Source: an uncultured Methanomicrobiales archaeon (GTDB lineage Archaea > Halobacteriota > Methanomicrobia > Methanomicrobiales > Methanospirillaceae). Taken from it: a DNA stretch of 44,240 nt. The notes beneath the pieces were generated by a model, which saw nothing but the letters and a program-made list of their open reading frames with translations, searched no databases and was not told the DNA's origin. Position numbers and translations under genes: made by a program. The DNA lies in contig CASGHK010000025.1 in NCBI GenBank assembly GCA_949320185.1, forward strand, positions 1-44,240, in the 5' to 3' direction. Positions 17,713 through 25,792 of the stretch are shown here, piece after piece; within the stretch, counting starts at the first letter, position 1; each line of letters starts with the position of its first letter.

Positions 17713-18138
17713 ATGCCTGTCAACAAGCGATCGAAATATCGCGGGTCCCGGACCTGCGGCGGCGGTACTCATAAGAACCGCCGCGGCGCCGGAAACCGCG
17801 GAGGACGGGGCCGGGCCGGGATCAACGCCCACCGGTTCACGAAGTTCTATCTCGAGGAGGGCCCGGTCTACGGAAAGAACGGCTTCTTCGCTCCGAACTC
17901 CCGGAAGGTTCCCACCATCGACGTCGGGACGCTCGACCAGATGATCGGGGCGCTCCTCGCACAGCAGCTCGCCTCCGAGGAGGACGGTGTCGTCATCGTC
18001 GACGTCGCATCTCTCGGCATCGAGAAGGTGCTCGGCACCGGGCGCGTCACCAGGCCCCTCCGGGTCTCGGCGAGCGCGTTCTCCGAACAGGCGATTGCAA
18101 AGATCGAGGCACAGGGCGGGCAGGCGAACGTCGTCTGA
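17713..18138 (+). CDS. rpl15: Ribosomal protein L15 (uL15)
   Basis: 141 residues. The Gly/Arg-rich N-terminus RTCGGGTHKNRRGAGNRGGR and the KFYLEEGPVYGKNGF segment are typical of archaeal L15. Last ribosomal protein of the operon. A short T5 tract (18150-18154) before secY may attenuate or partially terminate the transcript. Confidence 0.96.
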   Translation: MPVNKRSKYRGSRTCGGGTHKNRRGAGNRGGRGRAGINAHRFTKFYLEEGPVYGKNGFFAPNSRKVPTIDVGTLDQMIGALLAQQLASEEDGVVIVDVASLGIEKVLGTGRVTRPLRVSASAFSEQAIAKIEAQGGQANVV

Positions 18139-18164
18139 GCACGCCCACTTTTTACGGTGACTCT

Positions 18165-19598
18165 ATGGGCGAACTGCTCGATCGACTCGAACCGCTGCTC
18201 GCGGCGATGCCCGCGGTTAAGAGCCCCGAGGGGCACGTCCACTTCAAGAACAAGTTGATGTGGACCGCCGGCATCCTGGTGCTCTACTTTATCCTCTCCA
18301 ACATCACGATCTTCGGCCTCGACCAGTCGAGCCAGGACATCTTCCTGTACTGGCGTGCACTCCTCGCCGGGGCCTCGGGTTCGATCATCCATCTCGGCAT
18401 TGGGCCGATCGTCACGGCATCGATCGTCCTCCAGCTCCTGAAAGGGGCCGATATCCTGCATATCGATACCTCTGAGACGCGGGGCCAGGTCATCTACATG
18501 GGCCTTCAGAAGGTCCTGATCATGGTGATGATCCTGATCGAGGCGGCGCCGAACCTGATCGGCGGGTTCATGAAGCCCGATGCGACCCTGGTCGCGACCC
18601 TGTTCGGCGGCAACGCGATGATCCTCTCACTGCTGATCTTCCTCCAGCTGATCGTCGGTGGCATCCTTATCGTCATGATGGACGAGGTCGTCACCAAGTG
18701 GGGGATCGGTTCAGGGGTCGGGCTCTTCATCATCGCCGGGATCTCCCAGTCACTGATCAACGGGTTCTTCAACTGGGCACCCGTCTCGGACCCATATCCG
18801 GTCGGTTTCTTCCCGCGCCTGGTCGCGATCGGTCTCGGGGGCGGCAACTACCTCCAGTACTTCGGGACCGATATGCTCGCCTTCATCACCACGATCGCGA
18901 TCTTCCTCGTGATCGTCTACGTGGAGTCGACCCGTATCGAGATCCCGCTCGCCCATGCCCAGGTCCGCGGATCGCGGTCACGCTTCCCCGTGAAGCTGAT
19001 CTACGCATCGGTCCTGCCGATGATCCTCGTCCGTGTGCTGCAGGCGAACATCCAGATGCTCGGGCTCTTCCTGAACAACGTCGGGATCACCATCTTCGGG
19101 AGGTTCGAGGGCCAGACTCCGGTCGACGGGCTGATGTACTTCCTCGCCCCGGTCAACGGTCCGACCGACTGGATGTGGTGGCTCACCGACCTCGGTCACC
19201 AGCCGTGGGAGATCTTATTACGGATGGGTATCGACACCATTGTGATGGTCGTGGGGGGCGCGCTCTTCGCGCTCTTCTGGATCAAGACCGCCGGTCTCGA
19301 CTCCAAGGATGTCGCCCGGCAGATCCAGGGCTCCCAGATGTCGATCCCGGGGTACCGGCGCAATCCCCAGGTGCTCGAGAAGTACCTGGACCGGTACATC
19401 CCGCGCGTCACGGTCATCGGTGGCGTCTTCATCGGCCTGCTCTCGGTGATTGCGAACCTCTTCGGTGTCATCGGAGCGGTCTCGGGAACGGGCCTGCTGC
19501 TGACGGTCTCGATCACGTACCGGCTGTATGAGGAGATCGCGAGCCAGCAGATCATGGAGATGTACCCGTTCATGCGACAGTTCTTTGGGAAGGAATGA
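18165..19598 (+). CDS. secY: Protein translocase subunit SecY
   Basis: 477 residues with about ten membrane helices. Forms the Sec61/SecY channel for export and membrane insertion. Characteristic parts: the plug region after TM1 (ITIFGLDQSSQD), LGIGPIVTASIVLQLL in TM2, and the cytosolic loop RGSRSRFPVKLIYASVLPMI before TM7. GGTGA 4 nt before ATG 18165 supports the start. Co-transcribed with ribosomal genes as in most archaea. Confidence 0.97.
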   Translation: MGELLDRLEPLLAAMPAVKSPEGHVHFKNKLMWTAGILVLYFILSNITIFGLDQSSQDIFLYWRALLAGASGSIIHLGIGPIVTASIVLQLLKGADILHIDTSETRGQVIYMGLQKVLIMVMILIEAAPNLIGGFMKPDATLVATLFGGNAMILSLLIFLQLIVGGILIVMMDEVVTKWGIGSGVGLFIIAGISQSLINGFFNWAPVSDPYPVGFFPRLVAIGLGGGNYLQYFGTDMLAFITTIAIFLVIVYVESTRIEIPLAHAQVRGSRSRFPVKLIYASVLPMILVRVLQANIQMLGLFLNNVGITIFGRFEGQTPVDGLMYFLAPVNGPTDWMWWLTDLGHQPWEILLRMGIDTIVMVVGGALFALFWIKTAGLDSKDVARQIQGSQMSIPGYRRNPQVLEKYLDRYIPRVTVIGGVFIGLLSVIANLFGVIGAVSGTGLLLTVSITYRLYEEIASQQIMEMYPFMRQFFGKE

Positions 19599-19599
19599 G

Positions 19600-20172
19600 A
19601 TGGCAGGGACCAAGTGCATCATCACCGGCGTGCCCGGCGTGGGCAAGACCACGGTGATAACGGAAGCCTTGAAACGGCTTGAGGCGGCGGGAAACCCGTA
19701 CGCCTACCTCTCTTTCGGTTCGTTCATGTTCGAGTTGGCGGAGAAGCAGGGCCTGGTGAAGAACCGGGACGAGATGCGCCTCCTCAGCAAGGACGACCAG
19801 CGGCGTCTCCAGCAGCAGGCGGCGGAGGAGATCGCCCGGATTGACGGCGACGTCATCATTGACACGCATGCCTCGGTCAAGACGCCGAAGGGGTACCTCG
19901 CCGGACTCCCCGAGTGGGTGCTCGACGCGCTCGAGCCCGACCTCTTCGTGCTCGTCGAGACGGACGAGGACCAGATCCTCGGACGCAGGTTCGGCGACCT
20001 CTCGCGCGTTCGAGACCTCGATACCTATGGTGCACTGCAGTCCCACCAGTCCTTCAACCGCGCCATCGCGGCGGCATACGCGATGAAGACCGGGTGCACC
20101 GTCGCGATCGTGACGAACGCTGATCACCTCGTCGATCTGGCAATCGACCAGATCGTCGGCCTCCTCACCTGA
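19600..20172 (+). CDS. adkA: Archaeal adenylate kinase
   Basis: 190 residues from ATG 19600, one base after the secY stop; the frame open upstream lies inside secY. Transfers phosphate between ATP and AMP. The P-loop GVPGVGKTT is at residues 10-18. The trimeric archaeal AdkA type is recognised from INTHAxxKTPxGYLxGLP-like text, here DTHASVKTPKGYLAGLP, and VETDEDQILGRR. It lacks the zinc/LID domain of bacterial Adk. Confidence 0.94.
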   Translation: MAGTKCIITGVPGVGKTTVITEALKRLEAAGNPYAYLSFGSFMFELAEKQGLVKNRDEMRLLSKDDQRRLQQQAAEEIARIDGDVIIDTHASVKTPKGYLAGLPEWVLDALEPDLFVLVETDEDQILGRRFGDLSRVRDLDTYGALQSHQSFNRAIAAAYAMKTGCTVAIVTNADHLVDLAIDQIVGLLT

Positions 20173-20174
20173 TC

Positions 20175-20780
20175 ATGGCCAAGAAGAACGGTGCGTTCGG
20201 AGGGTACTTCGCCCTTATCCTGGCCATGGTCCTGATGTTCTCGTACAGCATCCCGTGGCTTCGTGAAGGTGTGGGTTCGGCGATCGATACGGTCTTCGGG
20301 CCGCTGCTGACCCAGTTCGGCGTGCCGTTCTTCATCCTGATCGTGATCCTCTCGACCCTGACGGGTCTCTACTCGAGCCTGATCCAGAAGTACACGATCG
20401 ACTACGAAAAGATGCAGAAGACCCAGGCGCAGATGCGGGAGTTCCAGAAGGAGTTCCGCGAGGCCCAGCTCGGCGGCGACGAGAAGCGAATCAAGAAACT
20501 CCAGGCACGGCAGAACGTGCTGATGCAGGAGCAGCTCGAGATGAGCCAGGCACAGTTCAAGCCGATGGCCTACATCCTGGTCGTCTCGGTGCCGATCTTC
20601 TTCTGGCTTCTCTACCGCCTCCCGCTGACGCCCGACCACCTGGTCTTCCCGTTCATCGGGGAGACGGCACTGACGGCATCCGCCTTCGGGCCATTCCCGG
20701 CCTGGATCATCTGGTACATGATCTGCTCCCTTTCGCTCTCCCAGGTGATCAGGAAGTCCCTCAATATCGGGGGAATCTAG
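20175..20780 (+). CDS. DUF106 membrane protein, Oxa1/EMC3-like insertase
   Basis: 201 residues with three predicted membrane segments (about residues 10-30, 42-62, 130-150, possibly a re-entrant part near 165-190). A charged, coiled-coil-like stretch (about 70-125, KMQKTQAQMREFQKEF) lies between TM2 and TM3. That arrangement is the archaeal DUF106 family, structurally related to YidC/Oxa1 and EMC3/TMCO1, which insert membrane proteins. Its place after secY and adkA fits. Membrane counts are by eye. Confidence 0.88.
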   Translation: MAKKNGAFGGYFALILAMVLMFSYSIPWLREGVGSAIDTVFGPLLTQFGVPFFILIVILSTLTGLYSSLIQKYTIDYEKMQKTQAQMREFQKEFREAQLGGDEKRIKKLQARQNVLMQEQLEMSQAQFKPMAYILVVSVPIFFWLLYRLPLTPDHLVFPFIGETALTASAFGPFPAWIIWYMICSLSLSQVIRKSLNIGGI

Positions 20781-20781
20781 G

Positions 20782-21312
20782 GTGCGGATCACCGTCAGCG
20801 GCCCGCCGGGGAGCGGTACGACCACGCTCGCCCGGTGGCTCTCCGCCCGGACGGGTTTTCAGCTGATCTCCGCGGGCGAGGTATTTCGCGGCCTTGCCCG
20901 GGAGCGAAATATGGACCTCGCGACGTTTGGCGCGCTCGCCGAGTCCGACCCGGTGTTCGACCGGCTGATCGACGAGCGACAGCGAGAGATTGCCGAGGGG
21001 ACGGACGACATCGTCGTCGAGGGGAGGCTCTCGGGCCGGATGGTCTCGAACGCTGACCTCCGGATCTGGCTCCAGGCCCCGCTCCCGGTCCGGGTGCGCC
21101 GGATCCTGGAACGGGAAGCCGGTGCCGACATTGCAGCGGCCGAGCTAGAGACGGCTGAACGGGAGGCCTGCGAGGTCCGCCGCTACCGCCAGTACTACGG
21201 GATCGAGATCGGCGACCTCTCGGTCTACGACCTTGTCCTGAACTCTGAACGCTTCGAAGTCGAGATCCTCGGAGCGATCGTGATGACCGCGTACGCGTCC
21301 ATCCAGCACTGA
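20782..21312 (+). CDS. cmk: Cytidylate kinase
   Basis: 176 residues from GTG 20782, one base after the previous stop. Phosphorylates CMP/dCMP. The P-loop is GPPGSGTTT at residues 7-15; Thr in place of the usual Lys is, as I recall, normal for archaeal Cmk. The motif VVEGRLSGRM corresponds to the substrate region. Last gene of the operon; the Cbf5/TruB and L14e genes that often follow in archaea are absent here. Confidence 0.92.
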   Translation: MRITVSGPPGSGTTTLARWLSARTGFQLISAGEVFRGLARERNMDLATFGALAESDPVFDRLIDERQREIAEGTDDIVVEGRLSGRMVSNADLRIWLQAPLPVRVRRILEREAGADIAAAELETAEREACEVRRYRQYYGIEIGDLSVYDLVLNSERFEVEILGAIVMTAYASIQH

Positions 21313-21319
21313 CCCGTCC

Positions 21320-21330
21320 TTTTTTTTTTT
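21320..21330 (+). terminator. Terminator of the ribosomal operon
   Basis: An uninterrupted run of eleven T lies 8 nt after the cmk stop and abuts the convergent ABC permease gene. This is the clearest T-tract in the window. Confidence 0.75.
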
Positions 21331-21331
21331 C

Positions 21332-22420
21332 TCACTCCAGGGTTCGGCGGAACGTCGTGATCCCGAAAACGATGCAGGTCACTGCGAACAGACCTATTGC
21401 CGCAAGGTCGAACGCTATCACTTCGAGCCCCTGACCCCTCAGTACAAGGGCGCGGAGTGCGTGAACAGCGTAAAACTCCGGGTTTGCCAGCGGTAATGCG
21501 CGGAGCCAGTCGGGCATCCCGAGCGTCGGATAGAAGGCCCCACTCGTCATGAAGAGGAGAAGGTTCAAAAACCCGTTCACCGCAGCGAACGATTGCTGAT
21601 TCTTGAGCCGTCCGGCGATAAAGAAGACGAGGCTCGTCAGTCCGGCGCTGATCATGACGAGGACGAGGAGGACAAGGAGGGTGGTGCCGGCTCCAGGGAC
21701 GGGCAGCCCGATGATCGCCATGACGACCCCGTAGATCACCGCCCCGGAGACGAATCCCTTGACCGTCCCGCTCCCAATCGTCCCCAGGACGATGCTCGAC
21801 CGCTTCACCGGAGGGACGAGGTACCCTTCGACGATCCCCAGCTCCCAGTCGCGGATCAGGGAGAGGACACCACCCATCATCGTGGACATCAAGATCGCCA
21901 TCACGATGACACCGACGCCGAAGAACTGGAAGTAGTCGATCTCGCCGTACAGGCGAAAGACCTCGAGCGGGGCCCGGGAGCCCGACTGCAGGACCACGCT
22001 GCGGACGCTGGCTTCAATCAGGGCGGGCGTCGCAAACTCGGAGCTGTCGAGGTAGAGCCGGACCGCGTGGGTGTTCGAGACCTCCGATGGAACGACGACC
22101 ACCGCCGCCACCTCCCCACCGGGGAGCGCCCTCTTTGCGGACGCCTCGCTCGAGAAGACCCGGACCTGGAAGGTCTCTGCCTTTCCTTCCTCCGACAGGT
22201 GGCGGAGTGTCTCGGCGGCAGCCTGGAAGAGCGGAGTCTGTTCGAGGTGGGGGTCTTCCTGCACGATGCCGATCGGGATGCCGGTGATCGCGCCCCCCAT
22301 CGCGTTGCCGAAGACGACCAGGTAGGCGATCGGCATGATGAGGGTCATCAGCAGCACGAACGGGTTGGATAGGAACTTCTTGAAGTCGCGAGAGAAGATC
22401 GCAAGGGTGGACCGGATCAC
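21332..22420 (-). CDS. ABC-2 type transporter permease
   Basis: 362 residues. Topology of the ABC-2 exporter family: TM1 near residue 20-38 (FVLLMTLIMPIAYLVVFG), a large extracytoplasmic domain (about 45-165), then five C-terminal membrane segments, with the conserved loop SLIRDWELGIVEGYLVPPVK before the second of them. Related permeases (DrrB/NodJ/YhhJ types) export drugs or lipids; the substrate is unknown here. It overlaps the upstream ATPase gene by 4 nt, so the two form one transporter. Confidence 0.92.
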   Translation of the reverse strand: MIRSTLAIFSRDFKKFLSNPFVLLMTLIMPIAYLVVFGNAMGGAITGIPIGIVQEDPHLEQTPLFQAAAETLRHLSEEGKAETFQVRVFSSEASAKRALPGGEVAAVVVVPSEVSNTHAVRLYLDSSEFATPALIEASVRSVVLQSGSRAPLEVFRLYGEIDYFQFFGVGVIVMAILMSTMMGGVLSLIRDWELGIVEGYLVPPVKRSSIVLGTIGSGTVKGFVSGAVIYGVVMAIIGLPVPGAGTTLLVLLVLVMISAGLTSLVFFIAGRLKNQQSFAAVNGFLNLLLFMTSGAFYPTLGMPDWLRALPLANPEFYAVHALRALVLRGQGLEVIAFDLAAIGLFAVTCIVFGITTFRRTLE

Positions 22421-23513
22421 CGTCTCCCCCCACCGCTCCGATCGCTGGGGTCGACCGTTCGACCATGGCCGAACTCTCGCCCGGTCAGGTAGATGAAGAG
22501 GTCCTCAAGCGAAGGTGACCGGATCGAGAGCGAGGTCGTACCAAGGGCCATCTCCTCGAAGATCTGGATCAGCACGGGGAGGAGCCGCGGACCGTTCTGC
22601 GCCCGGACTGCCAGGGTCCTGCCGTGCAGTTCGACCCCGCCGATCCGTGGATCAGCCCGGAGTCGGTCGAGGACCTCTTCGGTGACCTCTTCGAACCCGA
22701 TCTCGATCATGTCCCCGGAGGGGACCAGCCTGAGGTGGTTCTCCACGGTGTCGAGCGCGATCAGCCGTCCGTCGTCGATGAATGCGATTCGGTCGCAGAG
22801 CCGCTCCGCCTCCTCCATGTAGTGGGTGGTCAGGACGACTGTCGTCTCCTCTGCATTGAGGCTACCGATCTGTTCCCAGACTTCGTGCCGCGCCTCGGGG
22901 TCGAGCCCAATCGTCGGCTCGTCCAGGAAGATGACCTGGGGTCGGTGGATGAACGCCCGCACGATCTCGAGCCGGCGGCGCATCCCCCCGGAGAAGGTCC
23001 CGAATCTGCTCATCGCACGGTCCTCGAGACCCGCCGATGCCAGGAGTTCCCGGATGCGTTCGGCGAGCCTCTCTGCCGGGTAGTCCACCAGGTGGCCGTA
23101 GAACGAGAGGTTGTCCCAGGCGGTCAGCTCGAGGTCAAGGGTGCCTGCCTGGGGGCAGACGCCGATCACCGAGCGGATGCGTTCGGGCTCGTGGGCAATG
23201 TCGAACCCGCCGACCCATGCCGTTCCACCGGTGGGGACAAGAGGGTCGTCAGGATCCGGATAAGGGTGCTCTTCCCAAGCCCGTTCGGCCCGAGGAGTCC
23301 GAAGATCTCGCCTCGTCGGATCGAGAGCGAGACGTCGTCGAGGGCGGTGACAGCGCCGGCGCCCCTTCCAAAGACACGGGAAAGGTGCTCGATCCGGACG
23401 ACCTCGTGGTCCTGGTTCTCGTCCGCACGAGCCGTTGGGCTTTCGTGGCCGCTCTCGACGGTCATCATGCGGCGGATACGCGCTAAGCGGTCATAGTCCT
23501 TCGCACGGACCAT
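22417..23513 (-). pseudogene. ABC transporter ATPase, split by a one-base frameshift
   Basis: The N-terminal part (frame ending inside 23166-23513) holds the Walker A GPNGLGKST and ends in unrelated residues. The rest (from about 23236 down to 22417, in the other frame) holds the Q-loop CPQAG, the signature TFSGGMRRRLE, Walker B VIFLDEPTIGLDP and the H-loop TTHYMEEAERL. Together they make one DrrA/NatA-type ATPase. Restoring one base in the G4 run at 23233-23236 (C4 on the coding strand) rejoins them, reading LSPTGGTAWVGGFDIAHEPE. The Leu in Walker A (usually Ala) is unusual. Everything else looks intact, so a homopolymer sequencing error is as likely as true inactivation. The start may be M16 (MTVESGHES) instead of 23513. 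Confidence 0.88.
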
Positions 23514-23585
23514 GCGGGTGGAGAGGTAACCCGTGCCCGTCAGAGAATGAATGGGACGCTCGAATGCCCCATCGAAAAGAGGTCT

Positions 23586-23846
23586 TCAGAGGTACCGGTT
23601 TCGTCGCAGCCAGTCGACCTGGGGCGGCATGTACCGGTAGATGATATCGCACTTCTCGTTCTGGAAACTCCACGGCGTGACGATCACGATGTCACCCTCG
23701 CGGATCCAGGCCCGCTTCTTGATCTTGCCCTTGATGCGACCCATTCGGGTCACGCCGTCGAAGCACCGGACGCGGATATGGTTTGCCCCCATCATCAGTT
23801 CAGCCGTGCCGAACTGCTCGTTGTTCCGCTTCTTTGGCAGACGCAC
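23586..23846 (-). CDS. Translation initiation factor aIF1A (N-terminus uncertain)
   Basis: 86 residues from GTG 23846, the only canonical in-frame start. The OB-fold of eIF1A/IF1 is clear: RLPKKRNNEQFGTAELMMGA, then HIRVRCFDGVTRMGRIKGK, WIREGDIVIVTPW and DIIYRYMPPQVDWLRRN. It occupies the A site of the small subunit during initiation. The frame stays open upstream with plausible sequence (QAAGEVEVDSGTGVEGQTIR) but without ATG, GTG or TTG. An ATG at 23911 lies one frame off, so the true N-terminus is probably there with one base missing in between. That would give about 108 residues, close to the family's usual length. Confidence 0.88.
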   Translation of the reverse strand: MRLPKKRNNEQFGTAELMMGANHIRVRCFDGVTRMGRIKGKIKKRAWIREGDIVIVTPWSFQNEKCDIIYRYMPPQVDWLRRNRYL

Positions 23847-23940
23847 CCGGATCGTCTGCCCCTCGACGCCGGTTCCGCTGTCTACCTCGACCTCTCCGGC
23901 TGCCTGAACATTTGGTCTGATTCGATCAACTCCAGTGGGG

Positions 23941-23948
23941 TAATAAAA
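23941..23948 (-). promoter_or_regulatory. TATA box of aIF1A
   Basis: The minus strand reads TTTTATTA here, about 30 nt before the ATG at 23911. A second AT-rich block at 23959-23969 could serve either strand. Confidence 0.45.
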
Positions 23949-24000
23949 GGTTTTCTGGGGAAATATATCTATTGGTCAGACCGACGCCATGGATCTCGCT

Positions 24001-24318
24001 TCACAGCACTCCCTGAACCCACCCCATTCCTCGTCCGAGGACTCGTTTTGGTGCGAATCGTTCGATGAAGGCCATTGCCAGCACTGTATTGTCCGAAATG
24101 GCATGAGTATGGTTGGTTATCTTCAGGTCAACGAGACCGTCCACTGTGAATCCGGCCACGATCAACCTGCCGATCCCCACATCCCCCGGTGCATGGTTCG
24201 GGCGGGCGATGGGATGCCAGGCAGGGGGAGGACTCGAGGGAACGATCCGAGGGCATGCTGCATGGTGTCGGTCTCCCCGGTCGTCGGGGACGGTATCACG
24301 AGGTCCTCCTCCCATCAT
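24001..24318 (-). CDS. Hypothetical ORF downstream of the hydrolase gene
   Basis: 105 codons beginning at an ATG that overlaps the stop of the upstream hydrolase gene (ATGA), which suggests coupling. The first half is Pro/Arg/His-rich and not protein-like. The second half (about residues 48-105, with GRLIVAGFTVDGLVDLKITN and NTVLAMAFIERFAPKR) looks like a folded C-terminus and has lower GC than its surroundings. No family recognised. It may be a remnant of another gene. If it is not coding, 23912-24314 holds no gene I can support. Confidence 0.25.
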   Translation of the reverse strand: MMGGGPRDTVPDDRGDRHHAACPRIVPSSPPPAWHPIARPNHAPGDVGIGRLIVAGFTVDGLVDLKITNHTHAISDNTVLAMAFIERFAPKRVLGRGMGWVQGVL

Positions 24319-25139
24319 CGCGATCGGGTCGTGTTCCTCCCGAGGAAGTAGAGTGCATTTTCACAGTATTCGACCGGGGCGACGTCCCCGCCGGCATAGG
24401 GGAGACCGTGGAACCGGACGAGCCAGGAACCGTTGATCTGCAGGGCCATTCGGGCAGAGAGGACGTCTGGCGTCACCGTGTCGTCTGTCCCGACAACGAG
24501 CATCACGTCGTTGGTCATGTTAGGGAGCCGATCCCAGGTCCCGTTCCATGCGAGCATGGCGATCGCCTCGTTTCGGAGTCCCGGTGGTTCGGTCGGATCG
24601 GCGGCGACGGATTCGACGTACTCCAGGAGCGACCGGGTCTCGGGCACCCTGATACTGTAGGTGCTGGAGTCCAGGATCATCTTGTGCACGCGGTGGGGAT
24701 GGGAGAGAGCGAGCTCCTGTGCTATCATCGAGCCCATGGAGGTCCCGTACACGTGCATCCTCTCGTGGTCGAGGGCCGTCATCAGGCCGATGGCATCGTC
24801 CGCGTAGCCGGCGATCGTGGTGTTCGTCGCCCCGTTACTATGACCCATCCCCCGGTGGTCGTAGAGGTAGACATGGTACTTCGATGCGAGGATGCCGACT
24901 GCGGTATCGCTGATCTGGTCCATTGTCGCCCCGAACCCGATGATAATGAGGAGGGGTTCGCCTTCCCCGAACTCGCGGTAGGCGAGGGTAGCGCCGTTGA
25001 CCGAGGCGTACTGGAGGGGGGTCTTCAGAACCGATACCGTTGGGTTCGATGCCCCGACCGGATCATTCGTGCAGCCCGCTGTCAGAACGAACACCACGAT
25101 CACGACGGCAACGGGGAAGCAGTGGAAGAGATCGATCAT
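24315..25139 (-). CDS. Lipoprotein alpha/beta hydrolase
   Basis: 274 residues from ATG 25139, where a lipoprotein signal begins (AVVIVVFVLTAGC, lipobox Cys at residue 22); a GTG ten codons upstream is less likely. The alpha/beta hydrolase fold shows the oxyanion region GFGATMDQ, DHRGMGHSNG, the nucleophile elbow YGTSMGS with Ser, and the acid in VVGTDDTVTP. The catalytic His is probably in RFHGLPYAG, in a shortened loop relative to the usual GAGHGLMYQ. Likely an exported, membrane-anchored esterase-like enzyme; substrate unknown. Confidence 0.87.
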   Translation of the reverse strand: MIDLFHCFPVAVVIVVFVLTAGCTNDPVGASNPTVSVLKTPLQYASVNGATLAYREFGEGEPLLIIIGFGATMDQISDTAVGILASKYHVYLYDHRGMGHSNGATNTTIAGYADDAIGLMTALDHERMHVYGTSMGSMIAQELALSHPHRVHKMILDSSTYSIRVPETRSLLEYVESVAADPTEPPGLRNEAIAMLAWNGTWDRLPNMTNDVMLVVGTDDTVTPDVLSARMALQINGSWLVRFHGLPYAGGDVAPVEYCENALYFLGRNTTRSR

Positions 25140-25221
25140 AGGGGGGAGCGCTCCTGGCACCGTCCCCACTTCGGATCCCCGGACCTTTCCGGCAACCGCT
25201 CCGCGCCCGATCCCTGCCCTC

Positions 25222-25734
25222 TCACTCCTTCGTCTCTCCGTACTGATCCTTGAACGAACACTCTTCGAGTCGCTTCTTCTGAGGCGAGGCGATCTCCGCG
25301 GGGGCGCCGACCGAGATGAGCGAGACGAGCGAGTACTCTGCCGGCACGTTCAGCAGTTCTCGGACTGCCTCGGCATAGGGCTTCTTATCACCTGCCACCC
25401 AGCAGCTCCCGTACCCGTGGTTCTGGAGCGCGATGATCATGCTCATCGTCGCGGCACAGCAGTCTTCCAGGTAGTAGGTCTCGCCGATGCGCCCGAAGAC
25501 CGCGATGCAGAGCGCCGCGTCCGCGATGAACCTACCATGGTCGGTCAGGTCCGCGATCCCGTGCAGCAGTCCGGGGTCTGTTACCGCCCCGAAGAGCCAG
25601 GGCTGTACGTTCATCGCCGTCGGTGCAAGCCTCCCGCAGTCGAGCACGTCCGCGATCACGTGCGGGGGGATCGTCGTGGTCCGGTACTTGCGAACGGAGC
25701 GGCGCGACTTGATCATCGTTGTCCCGACATTCAT
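25222..25734 (-). CDS. Nitroreductase family protein
   Basis: 170 residues, FMN-dependent nitroreductase fold, short form. Visible motifs: KSRRSVRKYRTTTIPPHVI at the N-terminus (phosphate-binding Arg residues), LAPTAMNVQPW, the central AATMSMIIALQNHGYGSCWV and the C-terminal VSLISVGAP. Such methanogen proteins are usually annotated only as nitroreductases. The C-terminus is charged (KKRLEECSFKDQYGETKE). Substrate not predictable. Confidence 0.92.
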   Translation of the reverse strand: MNVGTTMIKSRRSVRKYRTTTIPPHVIADVLDCGRLAPTAMNVQPWLFGAVTDPGLLHGIADLTDHGRFIADAALCIAVFGRIGETYYLEDCCAATMSMIIALQNHGYGSCWVAGDKKPYAEAVRELLNVPAEYSLVSLISVGAPAEIASPQKKRLEECSFKDQYGETKE

Positions 25735-25792
25735 GGAATATCCGATCGTCCGGATCGGCCATAAGTGTTGGGGAAAAAGGGAGGGGCGAGGA

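Noticed and set aside
24315-25139. Loss of the catalytic histidine in the lipoprotein hydrolase
   Set aside because: The usual AGHG motif is not in place, but a histidine in FHGLPYAG aligns with it if the loop is shortened, so inactivity cannot be claimed.
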